DNA of 64,000 nt. It comes from Micromonospora sp. MP36. GTDB taxonomy: Bacteria; Actinomycetota; Actinomycetes; Mycobacteriales; Micromonosporaceae. Shown one piece after another: positions 1-7,242 of this stretch. Where the stretch lies: NCBI RefSeq assembly GCF_008119785.1, contig NZ_VSFA01000015.1, positions 1-64,000 on the forward strand, in the 5' to 3' direction. Both the position numbers and the translations under genes were made by a program. The notes under the pieces are model-generated. The model saw only the letters and a list, made by a program, of their open reading frames with translations. It was not told where the DNA came from and searched no databases. Positions within the stretch are counted from its first letter, which is position 1, and every line of letters begins with the position of its first letter.

Positions 1-1
1 C

Positions 2-823
2 GACGTCGACAACGAGTTCTTCCGGCTCTGGCTGGACGAGCGGATGAACTACACGTGTGCCGTCTTCGACGACACCGACGACCTCGAGGCCGCCCAGGTC
101 GCCAAGCTCAAACTGCTGCACCGGTACGGCCGGGTCACGCCCGACTCGCGGGTGCTGGACATCGGCTGCGGCTGGGGCGCCAACCTCGAATACCTGGCCG
201 TCGACCGGGGCGTCCGCGACGTCCACGGCATCACCTTGTCGGAGGCCCAGTACGCCGAGATCCGCCGCCGCGACCTGCCCGGCGTCACCGCGTCCTGCGT
301 GGACTACCACGACTACACGCCGCCGGTCCGCTTCGACACGATCATGTCCATCTGCATGATCGAGCACGTCTGCACCCCAGAGCAGGCCCGCGCGGGGGAG
401 TCGGTCGCCCGCTACCGGGACTACTTCCGGCGGGCTTGGGAGTGGAGCCGTCCGGGCGCCCACTTCGCGCTGCAGTCGATCCTGCGCAACCGCGCGCCGC
501 GCATCCCCGCCGACATCCGCGAGGTCGGCTGGGTCACGTACCAGATCTTCCCCGGCGGCATAACCCCGCGCATGGAGGACATCGTGGCCGCGGTCAACCC
601 GTACTGGGAGATCGCGGAGGTGCGCACCCGGCGGGAGGACTACCGGCGCACCTGTGCGCACTGGCGCGACCGGCTGCGCACCCACGAGCAGCAGATCCGC
701 GACCGCTGGGGCGGGCAAATCTTCGCCGACTACGACCGCTACCTGACTGCGTGCATCCGCGCCTTCGAGATGCACTACCAGTCACTCGCGCAGTGGTCGC
801 TGCGCCGCATCGACGAGATCTAG
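2..823 (+). CDS. Cyclopropane-fatty-acid-synthase-like SAM methyltransferase (5' end outside window)
   Basis: The reading frame is open to the left edge, and residues before the first internal ATG (position 44) already match the CFA synthase pattern (FFRLWLDERMNYTCAVF), so the gene starts upstream of the window. The SAM-binding motif VLDIGCGWG follows, then the acidic loop ICMIEHVC and the family-like YQIFPGG segment. CFA synthases transfer a methyl(ene) group to unsaturated acyl chains; here the neighbours (ACP, diiron desaturase-like enzyme, KS-ACP-AONS) suggest C-methylation or cyclopropanation of a carrier-bound acyl chain rather than of membrane lipid. It is the first visible gene of a four-gene co-directional operon, 8 nt before the ACP gene. 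Family is clear; substrate is inference. Confidence 0.85.
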   Translation, partial: DVDNEFFRLWLDERMNYTCAVFDDTDDLEAAQVAKLKLLHRYGRVTPDSRVLDIGCGWGANLEYLAVDRGVRDVHGITLSEAQYAEIRRRDLPGVTASCVDYHDYTPPVRFDTIMSICMIEHVCTPEQARAGESVARYRDYFRRAWEWSRPGAHFALQSILRNRAPRIPADIREVGWVTYQIFPGGITPRMEDIVAAVNPYWEIAEVRTRREDYRRTCAHWRDRLRTHEQQIRDRWGGQIFADYDRYLTACIRAFEMHYQSLAQWSLRRIDEI

Positions 824-831
824 GAGTACCC

Positions 832-1083
832 GTGTCCACCGATGAGCTGCTGGCCCTGATCGCCGCCGGGATCGCCGACGTGACCGGCCGTCCCGCCCCC
901 GCGCTGACGGTCGACGCCGACCTCGCCACGCTGGGGCTGGACAGCCTGCAGGCCCTGGAACTGGTCGCCTGGGCGGAGGAGCGGCTACGGGTCCGCGTAC
1001 CGGACGAGGAACTGGCCACCGTCCGCAGCATCGGCGACCTGTCCGGCGTGCTCGCCGCCCGACTGCCGGCCGGTACGCCATGA
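832..1083 (+). CDS. Acyl carrier protein
   Basis: A small acidic protein of 83 residues with the phosphopantetheine attachment motif GLDSLQALEL; Ser38 is the predicted attachment site. The GTG start sits 8 nt after the upstream methyltransferase stop, with GGAG just before it, and the stop overlaps the next ATG (ATGA), so translation is coupled. It probably carries the acyl chain worked on by the methyltransferase-like and diiron enzymes, or delivers the extender or starter unit to the AT-less ketosynthase downstream. Which chain it carries cannot be told from sequence. Confidence 0.9.
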   Translation: MSTDELLALIAAGIADVTGRPAPALTVDADLATLGLDSLQALELVAWAEERLRVRVPDEELATVRSIGDLSGVLAARLPAGTP

Positions 1084-1919
1084 CCGACCGGGCGCTGCGG
1101 GAGGCGTTCCACCGCGAGTTCATGACCTTCTTCGAGCAGGCCGAACGGACCCGCCGCTGGAACGTGTTCACCGACATCGACTGGGACCGCCTCGCCGGCC
1201 ACGACCCCGACCCGCGGCTGACGCTCTCCGCGGAGACGTTCTGCGGCGTGGAGATGTACCTGCCGGACTACCTGCGCGCCCACCTCGACCTGATGCGCAG
1301 CGACTACGGCCGCGCCTGGTTCGCGGCGAACTGGGGCTACGAGGAGGCCAGACACTCCCTGGTGCTCCGCGAGTACCTGCGCCGCAGCGGCGCCCGCACC
1401 GACGCGCAGCTACACGACTACGCCGACACCGTACTGGCCCGCCGCTGGGAGCCGCCCTACGACGACGGCCGCCGGATGACCATCTACGGCGCCCTGCAGG
1501 AGCTGACCACGTTCGTCATCTACCGAAAGCAGCGCCAGTGGGCGACCCGGCACGGCGACCCGGTGCTGCCGGAGATCTACCGCCTGGTGGGGCGCGACGA
1601 GATGGCCCACTCCCGCTTCTACCTGAAGATGATCCGCCTACATCTGGCCGACGACCGGTCGGGCACCCTCGCCGACCTCGCGTACGTGCTGCGCACCTTC
1701 CGGATGCCCGCCGAGGACCTGCTGCCCGACTACGCCAGCCGCATCGAGGTGATGCGCGCCGCCGGCATCGACCGCGGCGTCTTCCTCGCCGAGGTGGTGC
1801 TGCCGCTGCTGCGCGCCCTTCAGCTGACCCGGCACGACCTGCCCCGGGTGCCCGCCCAAGCGGTCACCGAGATCCCCGGGCCACCCGGGCTGCTCACCGC
1901 CGCCGGATCCGCCGGATGA
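1080..1919 (+). CDS. Diiron acyl-ACP desaturase-like protein
   Basis: A 279-residue helical protein with two E-x-x-H motifs (EARH at 89-92 and EMAH at 174-177) plus Glu58 and Glu141. Spacing from the first E-x-x-H Glu to the lone Glu (52) and from there to the second E-x-x-H Glu (33) is close to plant acyl-ACP desaturase (53 and 33), so the inferred iron ligands are E58, E89, H92, E141, E174 and H177. Soluble diiron desaturases insert a double bond into ACP-bound acyl chains; relatives hydroxylate or form N-oxygenated products. Its overlap with the ACP gene (ATGA) and position before a KS-ACP-AONS fusion suggest an ACP-tethered substrate. A double bond made here would be a natural substrate for the CFA-like methyltransferase. 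Reaction type is inference. Confidence 0.8.
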   Translation: MTDRALREAFHREFMTFFEQAERTRRWNVFTDIDWDRLAGHDPDPRLTLSAETFCGVEMYLPDYLRAHLDLMRSDYGRAWFAANWGYEEARHSLVLREYLRRSGARTDAQLHDYADTVLARRWEPPYDDGRRMTIYGALQELTTFVIYRKQRQWATRHGDPVLPEIYRLVGRDEMAHSRFYLKMIRLHLADDRSGTLADLAYVLRTFRMPAEDLLPDYASRIEVMRAAGIDRGVFLAEVVLPLLRALQLTRHDLPRVPAQAVTEIPGPPGLLTAAGSAG

Positions 1920-4915
1920 CCACCGCCGCCCCGATCGCCGTCGTCGGCGCCGCCTGCCGCTTCCCCGGCGCCGCGAACCTCGACGCCTACTGGGACCTGA
2001 TCCGCACCGGCCGGGTCGCCACCGGCCGGGTGTCGCCGCACCGCTGGCGGCACGGCTGGATGCACGACCCCGACGACGCCCGGGCGGCGGACTTCGCGTA
2101 CACCGACGTCGTGGCCCACCTGCCCCAGGTGGACACCTTCCCGGCCGCCCGGTACGCCCTCGCGCCCCGCCGCGTCGAGGTGACCGACCCGCAGCACCGG
2201 CTGCTGGTCCAGGTCACCGAGGACGCACTGCGCCATGCCGACGTCGACCTGCCCCGCGACCGCACCGGCGTCTACGTGGGCGCATCGGTCAGCGAGTACA
2301 AGGACCTGCTGACCAGCCGGATCCGCGCCCGGCAGATGGCCGCCGGCGAATTCGGCACGCCACTGGACCCGCAGGCCGCACAAGCCGCGGTGGCCGGGGT
2401 GGCGCCGCCCCGCGCGTACACCATTCCCGGGACCCTGCTGAACATGGCCGCCGCCACCGTCAGCGCGGTGTTCGACCTCGGCGGACCCAGCTTCGTCGTC
2501 GACGCCGCCTGCGCGTCGGCGCTCGTCGCGGTGCACGAGGCCGTCGTCCACCTGCGCGCCGGCCAGTGCGACCTCGCCGTCGCCGGCGGCGTCTACCTGA
2601 ACCTCGTACCCGACAACCTGATCGGCTTCTCCCGCATCGGCGCGGTCTCCCGCACCGGCGTGTGCCGCCCGTTCGACCGGCGCGCCGACGGCTTCGTGCT
2701 CGGCGAGGGCGTCGGCGTCGTCGTCCTCAAGCGCCTCGACGACGCCCTCGCCGCCGGTGACCAGGTGTACGCGGTCATCCGCGGCACCGGCTGCGCCAAC
2801 GACGGCCGCGCCGAGGGACCCATGACCCCGCGCCTGGACGGCCAGGTGACCAGCCTGCGCCGGGCGTACGCCGACGCCGCCGTGGACCCGGCCACCGTGG
2901 GATTCGTCGAGTGCCACGGCACCGCCACCCCGGCCGGCGACGCCGTCGAACTGGCCGCCCTGCGCACCGTGCTCGGCGACGGCACTCCAGTGCACGTGTC
3001 CTCGGTCAAGGCGAACATCGGCCACACCATGTCCCCCGCGGGCATCGCCGGCCTGCTCAAGGCGGTCCTGGTGCTCCGGCACGCGACCGTGCCACCACAG
3101 GTCAACTGCGAGGACCCCGAACCCGCCCTCGGCGCGCTGCGCATCGCCCCCACCGCGCAGCCCTTGCCCACCTGCGGCGACGGTGTGCCACACCGGGCCG
3201 CGGTCAGCTCGTTCGGCTTCGGCGGCACGAACGTGCACGTCGTTCTTGAGCAGGCCGCCGGCCTGCCGCGACCGGCGACCATCCCGGCCCCGGCCGGCGA
3301 CGCGGTGCGCTACTGGGCCGTCCGGCGGGGCCCCACACCGGAACCGCCCACCCGCGCAGCCGCGCCCGTCGCCGTCGACCCCGCTCCGGCCGCCGCGCCG
3401 CCGGTACGGTCGGCCCTGCTCGCCGCCGTCGCGAAGGCGGGGTCCTACCCGCCGGACTCGCTGCGTGCCGACCAGGCCCTCGTGGACGACCTCGGCTTCG
3501 ACTCGCTGATGCTGATCGAGCTGGAGGAACAGCTGATCTCGGCACATCCGGAGCTGGACCAGCTTCCAGAGGATCTGCTGCGGCGCACCACGACGATCGC
3601 CGACATCGACGCCTGGCTGACCGCGACCTTCGACCCGGCAACCGACCCGGCCGGAGCGCCCACCGACGCGACCGACCCGGCCGCTGGTCCCGACGTTGCC
3701 GCCGCCCGCCAGGCCTCCTCTGCCGTCCGGGGCCCGGTGCCGCCCGAACTCGCCGCATTCCAGGAGCGGCTCTCCCTCCCGGAACGCATCGGCGTGGCCA
3801 ACCCGTACTTCGTGCCGCACGACGGCGCGCTCGGCGCCACGACCCGCATCCGCGGGACCGAGTTGGTCGATTTCTCCGGCTACGACTACCTCGGCCTCGC
3901 CACGCATCCCGCCGTGGTCGCCGCCGCCACCGACGCCCTCGCCCGCTACGGCACCTCCGTCTCGGCCAGCCGGGTCGCCTCCGGGGAACGGCCGCTGCAC
4001 CGCGACCTGGAGGAGGCCGTGGCGGCCTTTCTCGGTACGGAGGCCGCCCTGGCCATGGTGAGCGGACACGCCACGAACGTGAGCGTGCTCGGACACCTGC
4101 TGCGACGCGACGACCTGGCACTGCACGACGCGCTGGCGCACGACAGCATCCTGCAGGGCATCCGGCTGTCCCGGGCGCACCGCCGATCCTTCCCGCACAA
4201 CGACCTCGACGCGCTCGACCGGCTGCTCACCGAGCTCGCACCGCGCCACCGCCGGGTGCTGGTGGCAGTCGAGGGCGTCTACAGCATGGACGGCGACCTT
4301 GCCGACCTGCCCGCCCTCGTGGAGCTGCGCCGCCGGCACGGGTTCCTGCTCTACGTTGACGAGGCGCACAGCCTCGGGGTGCTCGGCGCGACAGGCCGCG
4401 GCGCCGGGGAGCACTGGGGGGTGCGCCCGTGCGACGTCGACGTCTGGATGGGGACGCTGTCCAAGGCGCTGGCCAGCTGCGGCGGCTACGTCGCCGGCGA
4501 TGCGCAGCTCATCGAGTACCTGCGCTACACCTGTCCGGGATTCCTCTACAGCGTCGGTCTTCCGCCGGCGTCCGCGGCGGCGGCGCTGGCCGCACTGCGC
4601 CAACTCGGCGACGAACCCGAGCGGGTGGTGCGGTTGCGCGACAACGCCCAACTGTTCCGGCGGCTGACCGTCCGCGCGGGCATCGAGGTAGGCGCCGGGT
4701 CGGCGCCGGTCGTACCGGTCATCACCGGCGGGTCGGAGGTCGCATTGGTGCTGGCGGACCGGATGCGGCAGCGCGGCGTCAACGTCCAGCCCATCCTGTA
4801 TCCCGCGGTCGAGGAGACCGCCGCGCGGCTGCGCTTCTTCATCAACGCGACCCACACCCAGGCGCAGATCGAGTCGACGGTCGAGGCGCTGGCGCAGGAG
4901 CACGGGCGGCGGTGA
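1916..4915 (+). CDS. Hybrid polyketide ketosynthase-ACP-alpha-oxoamine synthase
   Basis: A 999-residue three-domain fusion. Residues about 5-430 are a beta-ketoacyl synthase with Cys199 (DAACAS), His334 (ECHGTA) and His370 (NIGHT), so the condensing triad is intact. Residues about 495-570 are an ACP with Ser530 in GFDSLML. Residues about 605-995 are a PLP-dependent oxoamine synthase (AONS/KBL/SPT family) with the PLP lysine at 850 in TLSKALAS and the VDEAHSLG signature. There is no acyltransferase domain, so extender loading must come in trans. Expected chemistry is one ketide extension followed by decarboxylative release with an amino acid, giving an alpha-amino ketone. Domain logic resembles carrier-AONS fusions in prodiginine and saxitoxin pathways. 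Start ATG overlaps the upstream stop. Confidence 0.9.
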   Translation: MTTAAPIAVVGAACRFPGAANLDAYWDLIRTGRVATGRVSPHRWRHGWMHDPDDARAADFAYTDVVAHLPQVDTFPAARYALAPRRVEVTDPQHRLLVQVTEDALRHADVDLPRDRTGVYVGASVSEYKDLLTSRIRARQMAAGEFGTPLDPQAAQAAVAGVAPPRAYTIPGTLLNMAAATVSAVFDLGGPSFVVDAACASALVAVHEAVVHLRAGQCDLAVAGGVYLNLVPDNLIGFSRIGAVSRTGVCRPFDRRADGFVLGEGVGVVVLKRLDDALAAGDQVYAVIRGTGCANDGRAEGPMTPRLDGQVTSLRRAYADAAVDPATVGFVECHGTATPAGDAVELAALRTVLGDGTPVHVSSVKANIGHTMSPAGIAGLLKAVLVLRHATVPPQVNCEDPEPALGALRIAPTAQPLPTCGDGVPHRAAVSSFGFGGTNVHVVLEQAAGLPRPATIPAPAGDAVRYWAVRRGPTPEPPTRAAAPVAVDPAPAAAPPVRSALLAAVAKAGSYPPDSLRADQALVDDLGFDSLMLIELEEQLISAHPELDQLPEDLLRRTTTIADIDAWLTATFDPATDPAGAPTDATDPAAGPDVAAARQASSAVRGPVPPELAAFQERLSLPERIGVANPYFVPHDGALGATTRIRGTELVDFSGYDYLGLATHPAVVAAATDALARYGTSVSASRVASGERPLHRDLEEAVAAFLGTEAALAMVSGHATNVSVLGHLLRRDDLALHDALAHDSILQGIRLSRAHRRSFPHNDLDALDRLLTELAPRHRRVLVAVEGVYSMDGDLADLPALVELRRRHGFLLYVDEAHSLGVLGATGRGAGEHWGVRPCDVDVWMGTLSKALASCGGYVAGDAQLIEYLRYTCPGFLYSVGLPPASAAAALAALRQLGDEPERVVRLRDNAQLFRRLTVRAGIEVGAGSAPVVPVITGGSEVALVLADRMRQRGVNVQPILYPAVEETAARLRFFINATHTQAQIESTVEALAQEHGRR

Positions 4916-4935
4916 CGCCACCCGCAGAACCGAGC

Positions 4936-5343
4936 TCAGCTGGCACCGGTGAGATAGCCGGTCACGACAGGGCCGACCCGGGCGGCGAGCTCGTCCGACG
5001 TCATCGCCGCGACGGGCGGTAGCTGCACGACGTACCGGCACAGGGCGAGGCCGAGGATCTGGCTGGCGATGAGGCCGGCCCGCCGTGCGGCCTCGGCCGG
5101 GTCGGGGCAGCCGGCAGCGACGGCCGGGGCGACCTGGGTGGCGAAGATCTGCCGCATCCGCTCCGCGGCGGCGTTGTTCGTCACGGCCGCCCGCAGCAGC
5201 GCGGCCAGTGACTCGTCCACCTCCCACCGCTGCAGGAAGTGGCGGACCAGCGCCTCGCCCAGCCGCTCTTGCGGGAGTTGGCGGGCGTCCGGCAGGTGCA
5301 GGTCGAACTCGGCCGCCGCAGCGAAGAGCTTCTCCTTGTTGCC
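4936..5343 (-). pseudogene. TetR-family regulator, C-terminal remnant truncated by IS200/IS605
   Basis: After the insertion boundary the minus-strand frame reads GNKEKLFAAA, the junction of HTH and ligand domain typical of TetR proteins, then about 130 residues of TetR_C_16-like ligand-binding domain ending in GYLTGAS. The DNA-binding N-terminus (about 45 residues) is missing, and no matching HTH is found on the far side of the element near 7.1-7.3 kb. This is more than a simple insertion: the 5' part was probably lost by a later deletion. The remnant stays in frame with tnpB. Before disruption it may have regulated the convergent KS-AONS operon, which ends 20 nt away; that is inference. Confidence 0.8.
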
Positions 5344-6648
5344 TTGACATCCACTCCTGCCTAGGGGCGGGAGATTCCCGCTTCCAGCGCCGGTTGCTTG
5401 CAACGCTGGGTGGGTGGGTGGTCGACAGGACGCCTTTCGGTTCCTGTCCCGGACTGCCCGCCCGGTGAGTGGGGGCGTCGCCTCGGCGGCGTCCCTGATG
5501 TTGATCGCGGCGTTCACGTCAGCGTTGGCCTGGTGTCCGCAGGATCCGCACCGGAACGTCGCTTGGCTTTCGCGGTTGTTCGGGTGTGTGTTCCCGCAGC
5601 GGCTGCACCGCTGGGAGGTGAACGCAGCTGGCACCTTCACGATCCGGGTGCCGGTGGTGCGTCCCTGGTTGGCCAGGGCTGTCTCGAACATGCCCCAGCC
5701 TTTGTCGAGGATTGCCCGGTTCAGTCCGGCCTTCTGCCGGACGTTCGTGCCGGGTTCCTCGATGGTGCCTTTCGCGGTGGCGGTCATGGCCTTGGTGTTG
5801 AGGTTTTCGAGCTTGACGATCGCATGCTGGGCGCAAATCCGGTTGGCGGCCCACATCACGAAGTCACGGCGGCGGTTGCGGATCTTCGCCTCGGTCCGGC
5901 CGATCTCCGCACGGACCTTACGGGCACGGTTCGAGGTCTTCAGGCCGCGCTTACGGCGGGCGGTTTCCTGCCGGCCGGCCTTCGACTTGAGTCGGGCCAG
6001 GTCGCGTTCCTGGCCAGCGGTCGTGAAGGCTCTGTTCCACATGCGGCCATCGGACATCGCTAGGGCGACCTTCACTCCACGGTCGACGCCCACGACGGTG
6101 CCGGGCTGGGCGTGGGCCTCGGGCGCCTTGACGCCGGCGTGGACGCCGAAACCGATGTGCCAGGCAACGCCGTCGAAGGACACCACCGCGTTGCGGACCG
6201 CGCCGCCCAAGGGGCGGGACCAACGGAAGCGGACCTCGCCGACCTTCGGGAGGGTGACGGCGCTCCAGCGGCGGTTGAGGCGGCGGACGTGGACCGCCTG
6301 ACCGGGGAAGGGAATCGACAGCCGGACAGAGCGACGTTTACGGGTCGGCGCCCCGGCGGGATGCTGCGGATTCCACCAGTTCTGGTACGCCTGGTTTAGT
6401 TGGCGCAGTACCTGCTGGCCGGACTGTGCCGGCAGGTCGGCGACCCAGTCGAAGTCCCTACGCGCCTGCGTCAAGGAGGCGCACTGCGCGGCGAGCCCGA
6501 GGGTGACCTTGCGCTGCCGCCAGGCGAACTGGCGCTGCTCCCAGGCGGTGTTATACAGCCAGCGGCACGTGTGCCCCCACGAGGCCAGACGCACGGCCTG
6601 CTCGTCGCTGGGGTACAGCCGGTACCTGCGGCCCGTATCCGCCTTCAC
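4936..6648 (-). CDS. tnpB: TnpB (RNA-guided nuclease family) fused in frame to a TetR remnant
   Basis: The TnpB part runs from GTG at 6648 to about 5370. The RuvC-like residues are all present: D189 (GVDRGVK), E281 (KLENLN) and D377 (NADVNAA), with a CxxC...CxxC zinc ribbon between the last two. The nuclease therefore looks intact. TnpB proteins of IS200/IS605 are guided by an RNA from the element's right end to cut donor sites. Unusually there is no stop codon inside the element: the frame crosses the right end at 5344 and continues through the TetR remnant to 4936, giving a 570-residue fusion. tnpA lies divergently 24 nt away. GTG is chosen because family homology begins there; the frame is open further upstream. 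Confidence 0.85.
   Translation of the reverse strand: MKADTGRRYRLYPSDEQAVRLASWGHTCRWLYNTAWEQRQFAWRQRKVTLGLAAQCASLTQARRDFDWVADLPAQSGQQVLRQLNQAYQNWWNPQHPAGAPTRKRRSVRLSIPFPGQAVHVRRLNRRWSAVTLPKVGEVRFRWSRPLGGAVRNAVVSFDGVAWHIGFGVHAGVKAPEAHAQPGTVVGVDRGVKVALAMSDGRMWNRAFTTAGQERDLARLKSKAGRQETARRKRGLKTSNRARKVRAEIGRTEAKIRNRRRDFVMWAANRICAQHAIVKLENLNTKAMTATAKGTIEEPGTNVRQKAGLNRAILDKGWGMFETALANQGRTTGTRIVKVPAAFTSQRCSRCGNTHPNNRESQATFRCGSCGHQANADVNAAINIRDAAEATPPLTGRAVRDRNRKASCRPPTHPALQATGAGSGNLPPLGRSGCQGNKEKLFAAAAEFDLHLPDARQLPQERLGEALVRHFLQRWEVDESLAALLRAAVTNNAAAERMRQIFATQVAPAVAAGCPDPAEAARRAGLIASQILGLALCRYVVQLPPVAAMTSDELAARVGPVVTGYLTGAS
5344..5560 (-). ncRNA. Predicted omega RNA (right-end RNA guiding TnpB)
   Basis: In this family the 3' part of tnpB and the element's right end are transcribed into a guide RNA whose scaffold ends at the element boundary and whose guide is the adjoining flank. 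Here the right end contains the stem GCGGGA/TCCCGC and finishes at 5344, so the predicted guide would start at 5343 and read into the TetR remnant on the minus strand. The upstream limit is arbitrary. This is from family knowledge and the end structure; no promoter was identified. Confidence 0.4.
5367..5381. repeat. Right-end subterminal hairpin of the IS element
   Basis: Perfect inverted repeat GCGGGA, loop GAT, TCCCGC; an outer GG/CC pair extends it past a two-base TT bulge. It lies 22 nt inside the predicted right boundary at 5344, and is likely the hairpin recognised by the Y1 transposase. Confidence 0.65.
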
Positions 6649-6672
6649 ACTGCCAATCCTACACTTGGTGTC

Positions 6673-7089
6673 ATGGTCGACGGGTACCCGATTCGCACTG
6701 GCAGGCACTGCACTTTCCTGCTTCACGCTCACTTGGTTTTCGTCACGAAGTACCGGGCGTGCGTCTTCACGGACGAACATCTGCGCTACCTCGAACAGGC
6801 GATGCGGCAGGTGTGCGAACAGTTCGAGTGCGAGCTGGTCGAGTTCAACGGCGGAGACAACCACGTCCACCTGCTGGTCAACTTCCCGCCCAAGGTGGCA
6901 CTGACCCGGCTGGTCAACTCCCTCAAGGGCGTGTCCTCGCGTTACCTACGCCGCGACTTCCCTGACATCCGCCGCTACTATTGGCGCGGCACCCGACTGT
7001 GGGCCGGCTCCTACTTCGCTGGCTCCCTCGACGGCGCACCGCTGTCAGTGCTGCAACAGTACATCGACCAGCAGAACCACCCCAACTAG
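6673..7089 (+). CDS. tnpA: IS200/IS605 Y1-type single-strand transposase
   Basis: A 138-residue protein, the usual length for IS200/IS605 TnpA. It carries the HUH metal motif (H64-V-H66 followed by LL) and the nucleophile Tyr130 in the C-terminal helix (LQQYIDQQ). It excises and inserts the element as single-stranded DNA using the end hairpins. Start ATG 6673 is where family homology begins; tnpB starts 24 nt away on the other strand, so both promoters must lie in or overlap a very short region, or read in from the neighbouring gene. No frameshift or missing catalytic residue is seen, so the element may be active. Confidence 0.9.
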   Translation: MVDGYPIRTGRHCTFLLHAHLVFVTKYRACVFTDEHLRYLEQAMRQVCEQFECELVEFNGGDNHVHLLVNFPPKVALTRLVNSLKGVSSRYLRRDFPDIRRYYWRGTRLWAGSYFAGSLDGAPLSVLQQYIDQQNHPN

Positions 7090-7107
7090 CCGGGGCGCCC
7101 CAAGAGC

Positions 7108-7132
7108 TTTCGCGGCCTTCGGCCGCACGAAA
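7108..7132. repeat. Left-end subterminal hairpin of the IS element
   Basis: TTTCG-CGGCC, loop TTC, GGCCG, a two-base CA bulge, then CGAAA. The bulged stem with a three-base loop matches the right-end hairpin in form and follows the tnpA stop by 18 nt, as expected for the left end of a divergent-type IS200/IS605 element. Confidence 0.6.
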
Positions 7133-7137
7133 TCGGA

Positions 7138-7181
7138 AAGCCGCTGCACCACCGACCTGAAGTGCGGTGGTGCAGCGGCTT
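7138..7181. terminator. Strong inverted repeat, likely terminator of the M14 peptidase gene
   Basis: Perfect 16-bp arms (7138-7153 and 7166-7181, AAGCCGCTGCACCACC and its complement) around a 12-nt loop. On the minus strand it lies 61 nt past the stop of the carboxypeptidase gene, and could also stop tnpA transcription from the other side. There is no long T-run, as is usual for high-GC actinomycete terminators. Confidence 0.7.
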
Positions 7182-7242
7182 GTCTTGGTAGGCCGCGGAG
7201 GTGTCCCCGCCCCGCCATGCGGAGCGGGGGCACCTCAAGCGA

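Larger units (their letters stand above)
5344..7132. mobile_element. IS200/IS605-family insertion sequence (tnpA plus tnpB)
   Basis: The element carries divergent Y1 transposase (tnpA, plus strand) and tnpB (minus strand) genes. The right end is read on the minus strand as ...GGATGTCAA, the terminal sequence commonly seen on TnpB-bearing elements of this family, placing the boundary at 5344. Both ends have imperfect subterminal hairpins with three-base loops (5367-5381 and 7108-7132), as expected for single-strand transposition; there are no terminal inverted repeats or target duplications. The left boundary is placed at the end of the hairpin and is approximate. The flank is a truncated TetR gene. 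Confidence 0.8.

Noticed and set aside
1820..5350. A very long minus-strand open frame (over 1100 codons) opposite the desaturase-like and KS-AONS genes
   Set aside because: It mirrors the G/C third-position bias of the real plus-strand genes, has no recognisable domain and is rich in Arg/Gly/Ala/His shadow composition.
6649..6870. An N-terminal extension of TnpB beyond GTG 6648
   Set aside because: The added residues lie opposite the tnpA coding start and do not resemble TnpB; GTG 6648 matches the family N-terminus.
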